This document shows, in pieces, positions 1 through 7,956 of a stretch of DNA of 64,000 nucleotides. Position 1 is the first letter of the stretch, and the number at the start of each line of letters is the position of its first letter. Under the pieces are notes generated by a model that saw only the letters and a list, made by a program, of their open reading frames with translations, searched no databases and was not told the DNA's origin. The position numbers were made by a program, and so were the translations under genes. This stretch comes from CAZDWZ01 sp964509425 (lineage in GTDB: Bacteria; Bdellovibrionota_C; UBA2361; SZUA-149; CAZDWZ01): positions 1 to 64,000 of the forward strand of contig CAZDWZ010000015.1 in assembly GCA_964509425.1 (NCBI GenBank), in the 5' to 3' direction.

Positions 1-76
1 CCTCTGTGGTTCGATTTTTTTTCCTCTTGAACCACAGAGGCACAGAGACACCACAGAGACACAGAGGTGTTCAGGA
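1..76. repeat. CACAGAG-family palindromic repeat, copy 1
   Basis: Inverted repeat whose arms read CCTCTGTGGTTC and GAACCACAGAGG (1-12 and 30-41), followed by degenerate tandem units of the type CACAGAGACA up to about 76. The same unit recurs at 31989-32134, 48045-48136, 49633-49706 and 60969-61050. It sits downstream of the AAA+ gene, which ends at 93. The open reading frame through it (translating as HRGTETPQRHRG) is a by-product of the repeat, not a gene. Confidence 0.85.
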
Positions 77-92
77 GGGAGGGGCCGCGTTA

Positions 93-1037
93 TTACGCCA
101 CTCGTTCCCGCCAGAGGATCTGTTTCATGAATCGCGCTTGGCGGATTCCGAGGATCTGCTCGACAGAGGTCACGACCGCTTCACCCGGATCCAAATCCCG
201 GCCGCAGGACGCTTCGTAGTTTACGAGCTTCCCCGCGTAGTTTGCAATGTGAATACCGTCGCGCGGCGTATACTCTTCCCCTTCTTTTCGGGCGACCGCG
301 AGAAAGTCCGCGACATAGTCCAGAACGACGGGGTTTGTGTAGGGAAGATTTACTTCGAGAATTTTCCGCTCCTCGCTTCGATCCGGGAAGTCGAGACCGA
401 TATACGGATGGAGCCGCGACTGAATGTATTCCGGAAGGTCAAAGCACGATTTGTCGTCGTTCATCGTCGCAACAAAGCGGAACGCCGGGTGAGCTTTGAG
501 CAAAAGTCCGACGGCAATGGATTCGATGTAACGGCGGCTATCAAGAAGCGGTGCAAGCGATGCCCACGCTTTCTCCTGCATCCGGTTTCCTTCGTCGAGA
601 ATACAGATCCCACCGACGATCATCGCGGAGATTACGGTGCTTGCAATGTATTCGACGTGTGAGTGATCTTTTGAAGTTTCAACGACGAGCGGGTTAATCA
701 GCAAGTCGTTTGGAAGCGTATCCGCTGTCCCCTGGAAGAAGTATACCGGACGATTCATCATGACTCCGGCGGCGTACCCGAGCGCGGTCTTTCCCACACC
801 CGGCTTTCCAACGAGCCGCGGGTTCATCGCTTTTTCTTTTTCGTGAGCGCAGTGCCAGCAGGCACGAAGCTGGTTCAAGACGGTCCGGTTTCCGACCCAC
901 TCAAAGTCGAGCTCGTACGGGCGAGCAAGCCGGATGCGAATTCCGGAAACGTTTACGTATTGCTGATCGGTACTCGCATCGACCTCGATCTCAAGTTCCT
1001 CACCGGAAACTTGTGTGGTCTCTTTTCCCCTGGCCAT
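93..1037 (-). CDS. MoxR-like AAA+ ATPase
   Basis: AAA+ ATPase of the MoxR/dynein-related (AAA_5) type, about 314 residues. The Walker A motif GKPGVGKTA is followed by a Walker B motif ending ILDEGN; a sensor-1-like region FRFVATMNDD and an arginine-rich segment SRLHPYIGLDFPDRSEER follow, as in MoxR/CbbQ proteins that remodel client proteins. No VWA-domain partner is visible; the neighbour on the far side lies outside the window. I prefer the ATG at 1037 (MARGKET) preceded by AGCAGG; an in-frame ATG at 1082 and a GTG at 1100 would extend it by up to 21 residues. Family is clear, client unknown. Confidence 0.85.
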   Translation of the reverse strand: MARGKETTQVSGEELEIEVDASTDQQYVNVSGIRIRLARPYELDFEWVGNRTVLNQLRACWHCAHEKEKAMNPRLVGKPGVGKTALGYAAGVMMNRPVYFFQGTADTLPNDLLINPLVVETSKDHSHVEYIASTVISAMIVGGICILDEGNRMQEKAWASLAPLLDSRRYIESIAVGLLLKAHPAFRFVATMNDDKSCFDLPEYIQSRLHPYIGLDFPDRSEERKILEVNLPYTNPVVLDYVADFLAVARKEGEEYTPRDGIHIANYAGKLVNYEASCGRDLDPGEAVVTSVEQILGIRQARFMKQILWRERVA

Positions 1038-1375
1038 AGTCGAACCTGCTCTAAACTGAAAATCCCTTCTGTCCCCCATCATGGATCGTGAGGGCTCCAC
1101 CTCTGTTATGGACCCAAGTTAGGGAAATGATTCCAGTTTCAGGCGGCTGAGCGGATTTTATTGAGGGGTTGCGGAGGTGATTCGAGCGGTTCTCCTTTCG
1201 ATAACTCTTTGAAATTCCTTTGGGTTCCCTGGCACGAAAAATCGAATTCTCCCTCTTTTAACTCCGCACCTACCGTGTGACATTCATAAGGGGCGGGCCA
1301 TAACAGCAAAACCGCAATAAATGTGATATTTTACTTCTGAACAAGCTCGGGTAGCGGAAGACCGAGGGGAAAGAA

Positions 1376-3322
1376 ATGGCAGAGCCAATGGCGAAGGACG
1401 GCGAGATAATCGGTACGACCGTCAACGAGCGCTATCGCATCATCGAAAAGCTCGGCCAAGGCGGAATGGGGACCGTCTATCGCGGTGTGCACATCTTCAT
1501 GGAGCGGCCGGTCGCGATCAAGGTCCTCCACGCGCACCTCGTCACCAACAACAATTTCATCCAGCGCTTCCTGCACGAGGCGCGAATCAACAGCAAACTC
1601 ACGCATCGAAACGCCGTCGTACTCTACGATTTCGGCGTCTTCGAAAAGATGCCGTATCTCGTTTTTGAGTTCGTAAACGGCAAAACACTGCGTGAGGTTC
1701 TACTGAGTGACGGGGCGTTTAACATCGATCGCTTCCGAAACATCATCATGCAGATAGGCGCGGCGCTGGGTCATGCCCACACCCTCGGCATTATCCACCG
1801 CGACCTGAAGCCCGACAATATCATGGTGAGGTCAAACGACAGCGACGCGCCTGAACATGCGTGCGTGCTCGATTTCGGAATCGCCAAGGCGATTCATCAT
1901 TCGGACGAAAAGAACAAGACCGTCGTCACCCAGATGGGAATGGTGATGGGAACTCCGCAGTATCTCTCGCCCGAGCAGGCTCTCGAACGTGAGCTGGATT
2001 CTCGATCGGACATCTACTCCCTCGGCATCATCATGTATGAGATGCTGACCGGAGAAGTCCCGTTTAAATCTAATTCTTCTCCGCTTGAAATTCTCGTGCA
2101 GCACTTAAACTCCCTTCCGGTGCCGATTCGAACGCTTCATCCGGAGATGAACATTCCGGCGGGAATTTCTGAACCTGTGATGCGCTGCCTGCAAAAAGAT
2201 CCGAACGATCGATTTCAATCGGTTCAGGATCTGTTGACCGCCATAGAGCTCGGCTATCAAGCGGCAAAGCGGATAGCCGGAGAGGAGCGCGAAGCCGCGA
2301 TGCAATCCGATGGGATGGCGCCGCCGGCAAATGGCGTTTCAGATCCACTGCCGACAAACCCCGAAGCACCGATTCACGTCCCGTCGGTGAGCGCACAAGA
2401 AGATCGAACCGCAAAGTTCAGATTGCTGATCTGCTTGCTTTCGGTCGTCGCAGTCGCCGGATTATATTTCAGCTTGCCGGCTCAGAAAAAATCAACACCG
2501 ACGAAACCTGCACTAACGACGGAAACAAAAACAACCACGACTCCGGTAGCCACGAACACTCCGGCGCCGGTGATCATCTCCGAGACGAAACCGACCGAAA
2601 AAGAACCTCCAGTGGAAGTGAAAGTTGAGACACCGACCGCTCCTCCAATCAATAAGCTGGACCCCACCGAATCGACATTGGTGGTCAATTTTGGCCAAGT
2701 CGTGCCGGTGGTCCTCGATTCGGTGCCTCCGAGCCAGGAAGTCTTCGGCGCTCCGGATCTCGTCACCGAGTGGATTCGCTCAGCAGATTCGTTCCGGGCA
2801 AAAATGCCCGAAGAGGTTAAATCCATAATCGAGAAACCGGACGTTCCGGTTATTCAGTCCGAAGATCTTCCGGCAAGCTCAAGCTGGAGCGATATCCCGC
2901 TCGACTCACGAGACGGCGGGATTCCGGCCTCGCAGTTTGGACGACGGCTCTCCGCCGCGAAGAAACTCCTGCAGCAAAAGGAATACCAGCAAGCGGCGAC
3001 CGAGCTTCAAGAACTGCTTAAATCAAAGGGCGACGATCTGAATGCCCGCTTTGCTTTTGCGAATGCGCTGTACCGGCTCGGTGAAAGAACGGCGGCATTT
3101 CGAGAATTCAAACGTGTCTTGGAGATCGAACCGGAGTATGCGCCGGCGATTTATTACATGGCCATCCAGCATGCGCTCGCGAACGAAAAGGAAGCCGCGC
3201 TTGAAAAGCTGCAGTCGGCCCTCCGTCTCTTTCCGGGTGCAAAAAAATGGGCGGAAACTGATTCGGAGTTCGATTCGCTTCGAAACGACGAGGATTTCAA
3301 AAAGCTCCTTTCGCGTCACTAG
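1376..3322 (+). CDS. Membrane-anchored Ser/Thr protein kinase with C-terminal TPRs
   Basis: Bacterial Hanks-type (PknB-like) kinase. Residues 20-290 hold the kinase domain: glycine loop GQGGMG near 27-32, ATP-binding Lys49, catalytic HRDLKPDN with Asp143, DFG at 166-168, and a GTPQYLSPEQ activation-segment end. One transmembrane helix lies at about 348-366, followed by a Thr/Pro-rich linker (about 370-430) and a TPR-like region (about 545-645), which would be extracytoplasmic. The gene follows a GAGGGGAAAG ribosome site. It is monocistronic, convergent with the PEGA lipoprotein. The TPRs probably mediate protein contacts or sensing; the substrate is unknown. Confidence 0.95.
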   Translation: MAEPMAKDGEIIGTTVNERYRIIEKLGQGGMGTVYRGVHIFMERPVAIKVLHAHLVTNNNFIQRFLHEARINSKLTHRNAVVLYDFGVFEKMPYLVFEFVNGKTLREVLLSDGAFNIDRFRNIIMQIGAALGHAHTLGIIHRDLKPDNIMVRSNDSDAPEHACVLDFGIAKAIHHSDEKNKTVVTQMGMVMGTPQYLSPEQALERELDSRSDIYSLGIIMYEMLTGEVPFKSNSSPLEILVQHLNSLPVPIRTLHPEMNIPAGISEPVMRCLQKDPNDRFQSVQDLLTAIELGYQAAKRIAGEEREAAMQSDGMAPPANGVSDPLPTNPEAPIHVPSVSAQEDRTAKFRLLICLLSVVAVAGLYFSLPAQKKSTPTKPALTTETKTTTTPVATNTPAPVIISETKPTEKEPPVEVKVETPTAPPINKLDPTESTLVVNFGQVVPVVLDSVPPSQEVFGAPDLVTEWIRSADSFRAKMPEEVKSIIEKPDVPVIQSEDLPASSSWSDIPLDSRDGGIPASQFGRRLSAAKKLLQQKEYQQAATELQELLKSKGDDLNARFAFANALYRLGERTAAFREFKRVLEIEPEYAPAIYYMAIQHALANEKEAALEKLQSALRLFPGAKKWAETDSEFDSLRNDEDFKKLLSRH

Positions 3323-3379
3323 GAGAGAGTCGCTCGACTCGCGACACCCCTCACCCGCGCAGCAAACGTAGCTTCGGTC

Positions 3380-3793
3380 TTAGCGTTCCCATTCGGGATT
3401 GAGAACAACCGACACGGGGCTCGGTGAAAGCTTCGGCTTTGCCAGCTTCGGGCGTCCCGAAGCACCAGAACCAGGCACGATATTCGAGTGGCTTACTACC
3501 GATACCGTTTTGGATACAAATCCGTTCTTTTCGATCGTCACGTCGAAGTTCTCGAGGATGGGTCGCTTCAGCGAGCAGGGAGTCTTACACTTCTCGCCGG
3601 TCGAAAGCCGAACCGAGGCGCCGGTAGGAGTTGAAGAGATACTCACGGACTCGGTGATACCGGTCCAGTCCTGCTCATATTCTGCCTGGATTTCCTGGAC
3701 CGGCGGAGGAGGTGGTGGTGGCGCCTTCTTCTCGGCACAACCGATAAACAAGAGAACTCCACAAGACACGGCAGCAATTTCTCGACGGCGCAT
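3380..3793 (-). CDS. PEGA-domain lipoprotein
   Basis: Small exported lipoprotein of 137 residues. The N-terminus MRRREIAAVSCGVLLFIGC ends in a lipobox (FIGC), so Cys19 would be acylated. A proline tract (seven P) leads to a PEGA-type beta domain with the features VSISSTPTGASVRLSTGE and a KNGFVSKTV strand, typical of surface PEGA repeats. It lies 140 bp downstream of the coiled-coil protein at 3934-5358 on the same strand and may be the last gene of that unit. PEGA lipoproteins often accompany Ser/Thr kinases, and one is convergent here at 1376-3322. Function not known. Confidence 0.8.
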   Translation of the reverse strand: MRRREIAAVSCGVLLFIGCAEKKAPPPPPPPVQEIQAEYEQDWTGITESVSISSTPTGASVRLSTGEKCKTPCSLKRPILENFDVTIEKNGFVSKTVSVVSHSNIVPGSGASGRPKLAKPKLSPSPVSVVLNPEWER

Positions 3794-3933
3794 AGTATCC
3801 CCTCACATTCCAACGGCTCGACAGCCACTTCTGTCAAATAGAGTCCTCACGGAATCCTGGCAACCGCTGATTGCGATGATCGGCCGTAAAAGTCGATTCC
3901 GGAGATGTTGCGTGGGTTAATTTCGAGCGTTTT

Positions 3934-5358
3934 TTATCGGCTGAGCAGCCGGACCTTTTCTTCGGCGCTTCCCGAGGAAAGCAGAACCTCGGTCCAGCCC
4001 TGGAGCCCGGTGATCGGACGAATGAGACCTTCCCCGACGGCGACGCCGACAAAGCTTCCTTCAAGGTCGACAATTTGATCGCCGCGAACGATTCGCTCCC
4101 CGAAGTCGCCCGTTCCTCGAAAGCCGCTCGCCTCGTATCGCAAGAGGCCGCCGGCTTGAGATTTCAGTCGATCCCGCTGAAAGGTAAACCGCTCGGCATC
4201 GAGATCGCGCACCCGGTCGGAAAAGTTCATCTCGGAACCGTTCCGGATTGAAAGAAGCGTGGGCATGTATCCGCTCAGATTCTTCACCTCGGTAAGCGGA
4301 GAAGATGCCGGGATAGGTTTTGCGACTACGAGCCCAAGGATCGCCGGCTTCGTAGGCGAGAGATAGACCTTCCGGACTTCAGCTCCGTCAACGGAAAGCC
4401 GGAACGAGGTGTAATCTCGAGGTTCACGTCCGGGTTCAAGCCCGAGCTGCTCCGCAGGAGTGAAGATGATGGTTTCGTCGTCGAACCGCACCGGCAGGCC
4501 GGACAATCGAATCTTCCGGTCGCTCCGGCCGATGAGAAGATTTTTTGTTTGAACCTCGGCAGAAACGCCAATCAACCGACCCTCGACGTTCTTCACATAC
4601 GCCCTGTCCGCGTTCTGCGTCGTCGAGTTCAACTTCTCCCGGATTTTCACTCGGTCTTTCTCCGCACGATCGGCGATGAGTGAAGAACGCACTGCTTCCA
4701 CCTTCGCCTTCGCCGCTTGGTCGGCCGAAAGCGCGGCAGTTCGGAGAGCATTCTCTTCGTTCAGTCGCGCGATTCGAGCCGACTCTTGCGCCTGGTATTC
4801 AGCCTGCTTCGCGGAAAGCGCTTCGGCTTCCGACTTCTTGGCGAGCTCCCTTGCTTGGTCGGCCTCGGCTTTCGCGATATCCGCGAGCCGCTTTAGCTCG
4901 TCCGCTTTTGCTTTCTCTTCGAGGCTCTCCGCCTTCGTCTTCTCTATCGCCGCTTGAAGCTCTAACGCACGCTGTCTTGCGGACGCGGCTTCCCTCTCCC
5001 GTTCGGCGCGAATCGCATCAGATTTCGCCCGCTCTTCGTCACGCTGCTTGAGGAGGTCGATCTTCGCTGACTCGGCGCCTTTTGCAGATTCCCGCAGGCT
5101 TGCGTTCATCCGCTCAGTCTCACGAAGCTTCTCGAGCGCCGCTTTCAAGTCGATTTGAATAGATTTTGATTCTTGAGCAGAATCTGCCAGACGCTTCTCA
5201 CGCTCCTCAGCGAGTTTTCGAATTTCTTCTTCAGACTTCTTCAGAGCGATGTAATCGTGAACGGTGAGCTTGCTCACGGGAGTCGACTCGATTTGAGCAA
5301 GCGCTGTGAGATAGAGGAGCAGAAACATATCGCACATGACAACGAGGAACATTCTCAT
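3934..5358 (-). CDS. MotB/ExbD-like single-span protein with long coiled coil
   Basis: Protein of 474 residues not recognised as a named family. Residues 3-22 form one membrane span with an embedded acid: Asp10 in VVMCDMFLLLYL, the arrangement of the ion-carrying Asp in MotB, ExbD and TolR. Residues about 40-250 are an uninterrupted Ala/Glu/Lys/Arg-rich coiled coil. The last 220 residues are beta-rich; a GDQIVDLEGSFVGVAV segment recalls the GDSGGP region of trypsin-like folds but lacks the catalytic Ser. It starts 24 bp after the four-span protein at 5383-6054, so the two are one transcript. I infer a stator-like pair; the C-terminal domain is not OmpA-like, which argues against a classical flagellar MotB. 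Confidence 0.75.
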   Translation of the reverse strand: MRMFLVVMCDMFLLLYLTALAQIESTPVSKLTVHDYIALKKSEEEIRKLAEEREKRLADSAQESKSIQIDLKAALEKLRETERMNASLRESAKGAESAKIDLLKQRDEERAKSDAIRAEREREAASARQRALELQAAIEKTKAESLEEKAKADELKRLADIAKAEADQARELAKKSEAEALSAKQAEYQAQESARIARLNEENALRTAALSADQAAKAKVEAVRSSLIADRAEKDRVKIREKLNSTTQNADRAYVKNVEGRLIGVSAEVQTKNLLIGRSDRKIRLSGLPVRFDDETIIFTPAEQLGLEPGREPRDYTSFRLSVDGAEVRKVYLSPTKPAILGLVVAKPIPASSPLTEVKNLSGYMPTLLSIRNGSEMNFSDRVRDLDAERFTFQRDRLKSQAGGLLRYEASGFRGTGDFGERIVRGDQIVDLEGSFVGVAVGEGLIRPITGLQGWTEVLLSSGSAEEKVRLLSR

Positions 5359-5382
5359 CGAGCGAACTCCGGGCTTGAGAAG

Positions 5383-6054
5383 TTATTCGGTATCAATCAG
5401 CTCCTCGGGGAGCTTCAACCAAATGCCAAGCTTCCCGATGACGTGGAGAAGCACGCCGGTCATCGTTGTGCAGTACGCCAAAGGCGCAACCAGGGATCCG
5501 GTCACGAACTGCGTCATACAGACTCCAAGCAATGTGCCGAACAGGCCAAGATACATTGGAAGCTCACAGAGAAAGAGAATCTTCCGCGCATCACGCTTCG
5601 AAAGAAAATCGGAGGAAGCACTCCAAGCTGCCCACACAAGCGCAAGCACCTGTCCTGCGGCGATGACCCCCATGTGCACGAGAAGCCATCGAGGAATGTC
5701 GGCAGGGCTAAACGCATTCTTCGGCCGCCCGTCACCTTCCTGGAGGTAAACATTCTCCGGGCTCTCAATCTGCGGTTTCGCCGGAGCGAACGGCCTCTCT
5801 TCTTTGGAAAGAAACATCGACACCGTCAGACCGAGAATGACGGCCAGCATCGAGAACAACAACAGAAATACCCCAGCAAGGCTACTCCGTTTCTCTTTAA
5901 CTCTTCGCCCTTCCGTCATGCGTGATTTTCGTCCTGCTTTTGAATGCTCTGCGGCCAACATTTGCACAGTATCATCGCCGCGGAAATTTTTCGCTGCAAA
6001 GGATTCGCGCCCGGAGGACTCATCTGGAAGGGGTTTGGTTTCTCGATCCATCAT
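5383..6054 (-). CDS. Four-span MotA/ExbB-like membrane protein
   Basis: About 223 residues from the preferred ATG at 6054 (MMDRETK); a longer in-frame start at 6153 would add 33 unconvincing residues. Four hydrophobic helices are visible: SLAGVFLLLFSMLAVILGLT, WLLVHMGVIAAGQVLALVW, ELPMYLGLFGTLLGVCMTQF and APLAYCTTMTGVLLHVIGKL. The last two carry the glycine-rich GLFGTLLGV and the polar CTTMTGVLL patterns seen in TM3-TM4 of MotA/ExbB/TolQ channels. The loop between helices 2 and 3 is much shorter than in MotA. Its downstream partner has an N-terminal span with a buried Asp, as expected for a MotB/ExbD partner. The assignment rests on motifs only. Confidence 0.7.
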   Translation of the reverse strand: MMDRETKPLPDESSGRESFAAKNFRGDDTVQMLAAEHSKAGRKSRMTEGRRVKEKRSSLAGVFLLLFSMLAVILGLTVSMFLSKEERPFAPAKPQIESPENVYLQEGDGRPKNAFSPADIPRWLLVHMGVIAAGQVLALVWAAWSASSDFLSKRDARKILFLCELPMYLGLFGTLLGVCMTQFVTGSLVAPLAYCTTMTGVLLHVIGKLGIWLKLPEELIDTE

Positions 6055-6169
6055 TGTTTGACGTCGCAATATGCAATGTAATTTCGGAGAAGTAAGCAGA
6101 AATTTTCGTGATTTTTCACACCTCAGCGCCGGCTTTCGCCCGCCGGCCACCAAGCTGGAGCGCCAAAAG

Positions 6170-7003
6170 CTAGTTCTTCCGCTCGAAACAGCTCATCATC
6201 GCGGTCTGTATTCTCGGCCACGTCAGCTGGACGATATTGTTATGGTCCGCATTCTCCTCAACGATGTGAAAGAAACCATGCCGACTCCGGAATACCGATC
6301 TCAGGATATCGGAGTGATAAGGGAGAATTTTTACATCCTTTTGACCATGCGAAATTACAACACACGTCCCGTCCATTCGGCTAAAGCGATCGGCATTCGG
6401 GAATTTTATCCAAACGAAAGGTGCCAGCAACCCGAGCACTTTGCGATCCCCGACGGCCCTCGGCAGGCTCGAATACGGCGCGACCAGCACCAGCGTCCTC
6501 GCCTCGTGCATCTCAGCGAGGTAGGTCGCGGGGCCTGACCCCAAAGAGATTCCGAAGAGAATAATTTTTTCCGGGGAGATACGTTCTCTCGCCAAGACGT
6601 ACTCCCAAAGGGCGTCTGCATCCCGATACAACCCTTCCTCGGTCGGAAATCCGCTGCTCTTTCCGAATCCTCGATAATCCACGGCATACGACGTGATGCC
6701 CATTTTTTGGAAATCTCTCTGGTTGTAGAGAGAGCTCATGAGATTGCCGCCGTTCCCGTGGAAGACCAACGCCACGGCACCGCTCCCCTGAACAGCGGGA
6801 TCCTTCGGAAGTCGCCATGCTTCTAATCGCTCTCCATCCAGAGTACGGAGCTCGAAGCTTTCGATTCCGTCTGGAACACCGACCCGTGGCGGATCGACGT
6901 ACCGATAGGCGGCCTCAGGAAAGATGAATAAATTTTGAAGGAGAACAATGACGACTGCGGTGATCAGTATCAGCTCCAGGATCTTTCGCACGAATCTCAG
7001 CAT
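6170..7003 (-). CDS. Membrane-anchored alpha/beta hydrolase
   Basis: Hydrolase of 277 residues with an N-terminal signal anchor (residues 8-28) and an alpha/beta-hydrolase fold. The oxyanion HGNGGN is followed by the nucleophile elbow GISLGSG (Ser in the middle); the acid is in HGQKDVKI and the catalytic His in ENADHNN. The order and the DYRGFGKSSG segment match the BEM46/YfhR-type family of predicted serine peptidases/esterases. The catalytic domain probably lies on the periplasmic face. It stands alone, 115 bp from the start of the MotA-like gene. Substrate unknown. Confidence 0.88.
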   Translation of the reverse strand: MLRFVRKILELILITAVVIVLLQNLFIFPEAAYRYVDPPRVGVPDGIESFELRTLDGERLEAWRLPKDPAVQGSGAVALVFHGNGGNLMSSLYNQRDFQKMGITSYAVDYRGFGKSSGFPTEEGLYRDADALWEYVLARERISPEKIILFGISLGSGPATYLAEMHEARTLVLVAPYSSLPRAVGDRKVLGLLAPFVWIKFPNADRFSRMDGTCVVISHGQKDVKILPYHSDILRSVFRSRHGFFHIVEENADHNNIVQLTWPRIQTAMMSCFERKN

Positions 7004-7064
7004 CTCTTTCGCAGTGTCTCTGCCTCAGCGCCCATATCTCAGTCCCTGCCTCGGCTTTGCCGCA

Positions 7065-7099
7065 CAATATGAACTACCTTTGGTAATCAGTTTATATTG
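7065..7099. promoter_or_regulatory. Imperfect 11-bp inverted repeat (possible operator)
   Basis: CAATATGAACT (7065-7075) and AGTTTATATTG (7089-7099) are inverted copies with one mismatch around a 13-bp spacer. It lies between the divergent hydrolase and phosphoribosyltransferase genes. A weaker pair, AACTGTC and GACAGTT, lies just before the start at 7239. AT-rich and intergenic, so a repressor site is plausible, but nothing identifies the regulator. Confidence 0.3.
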
Positions 7100-7238
7100 C
7101 AGACGCGGCACGACTCGCCTATTTCACAACTCAGCTAGTGCTCCACGGACAGATGAACTGCGCCGAAGATTCGATTTATACTGAAGATTAAACTGTCGAA
7201 GCACTACAAGAATTACTTTAGACAGTTAAACCAGCGGG

Positions 7239-7799
7239 ATGACTCAAGCAATGGAACAAAAGACTTTTCACCGGGTCGAGATCGCCGGGAAGACGAGAGA
7301 TCTTCCGCTGATGGAAGTTTCCCCCGGGCTGCGAATCGCCATTCTAAATACCCTCGGCGATACTGAGCTCGTTGCTGCCGCCGCGAAAGCTCTCGCTCCG
7401 AAGGTCCCCGGAGGAACCAAGTGCCTGGTTACCGCCGAAGCCAAGAGTATCCCACTGGTTTATGCGCTTTCGACAGAGACGTCCCTTCCTTACGTCGTTC
7501 TACGAAAATCTTACAAACCGTATATGGGGCACGCTGTCTCCTCCAAAACGTTCTCCATCACCACCAACGCCCCACAGACTTTATACCTCGATGAGAAGGA
7601 CAAAAATCTGCTCACGAAAAGCAGGGCGCTGATTGTCGACGACGTGGTGAGCACTGGGAGCACCCTGCTCGGTATTGAAGAAATCTTGAAGCTCGTCGGC
7701 GCCGAAGTCACCGGCATCATGGCGATCTGCACCGAGGGAGATCGAGAGAAGTGGAAACACGCGATCGCTCTCAACCATTTGCCATTATTCACAGAATAA
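7239..7799 (+). CDS. Purine-type phosphoribosyltransferase (Apt-like)
   Basis: Phosphoribosyltransferase of 186 residues. The PRPP-binding signature is LIVDDVVSTGSTLLG; upstream the protein carries the AEAKSIPLVYALS and LPYVVLRKSYKPYM segments that resemble the substrate hood and the flexible loop of adenine/xanthine phosphoribosyltransferases. The family transfers phosphoribosyl from PRPP to a purine base in salvage. Substrate specificity (adenine, hypoxanthine or xanthine) cannot be read from the sequence. A second in-frame ATG at 7251 (MEQKTF) is a possible start. Monocistronic; it ends 58 bp before the CreB-type sites of the next operon. Confidence 0.85.
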   Translation: MTQAMEQKTFHRVEIAGKTRDLPLMEVSPGLRIAILNTLGDTELVAAAAKALAPKVPGGTKCLVTAEAKSIPLVYALSTETSLPYVVLRKSYKPYMGHAVSSKTFSITTNAPQTLYLDEKDKNLLTKSRALIVDDVVSTGSTLLGIEEILKLVGAEVTGIMAICTEGDREKWKHAIALNHLPLFTE

Positions 7800-7857
7800 G
7801 CATTCCGCACAGAGTCCTTGTCCCTGTCTCTTTGTCTCTGTCTCTGTCGGCGCTTCT

Positions 7858-7884
7858 TTCACCGCTTTTTCACAAACGTTTCAC
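7858..7884 (+). promoter_or_regulatory. Triple TTCAC array (cre-tag pattern, CreB site)
   Basis: Three perfect TTCAC half-sites at 7858-7862, 7869-7873 and 7880-7884, each separated by exactly 6 bp (CGCTTT, AAACGT). The published CreB target of E. coli, the cre tag, is TTCAC-N6-TTCAC, so this is two overlapping perfect tags with one helical-turn spacing. It lies 73 bp before the VIT/exosortase operon, and genes for CreB and CreC homologues follow that operon. The match is direct; binding is inferred. Confidence 0.7.
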
Positions 7885-7956
7885 GCGGCGCTCAACCTGC
7901 GTCCACTCTGATAGGCGATACTCCCTCAGTCAACGTCTTTCTGGAGGACCGCCGCC

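Noticed and set aside
7810..7850. Degenerate CACAGAG repeat before the exosortase operon
   Set aside because: The TGTCTCTGTCTCTG tract is similar in composition but has no inverted arm, so it was not counted as a copy.
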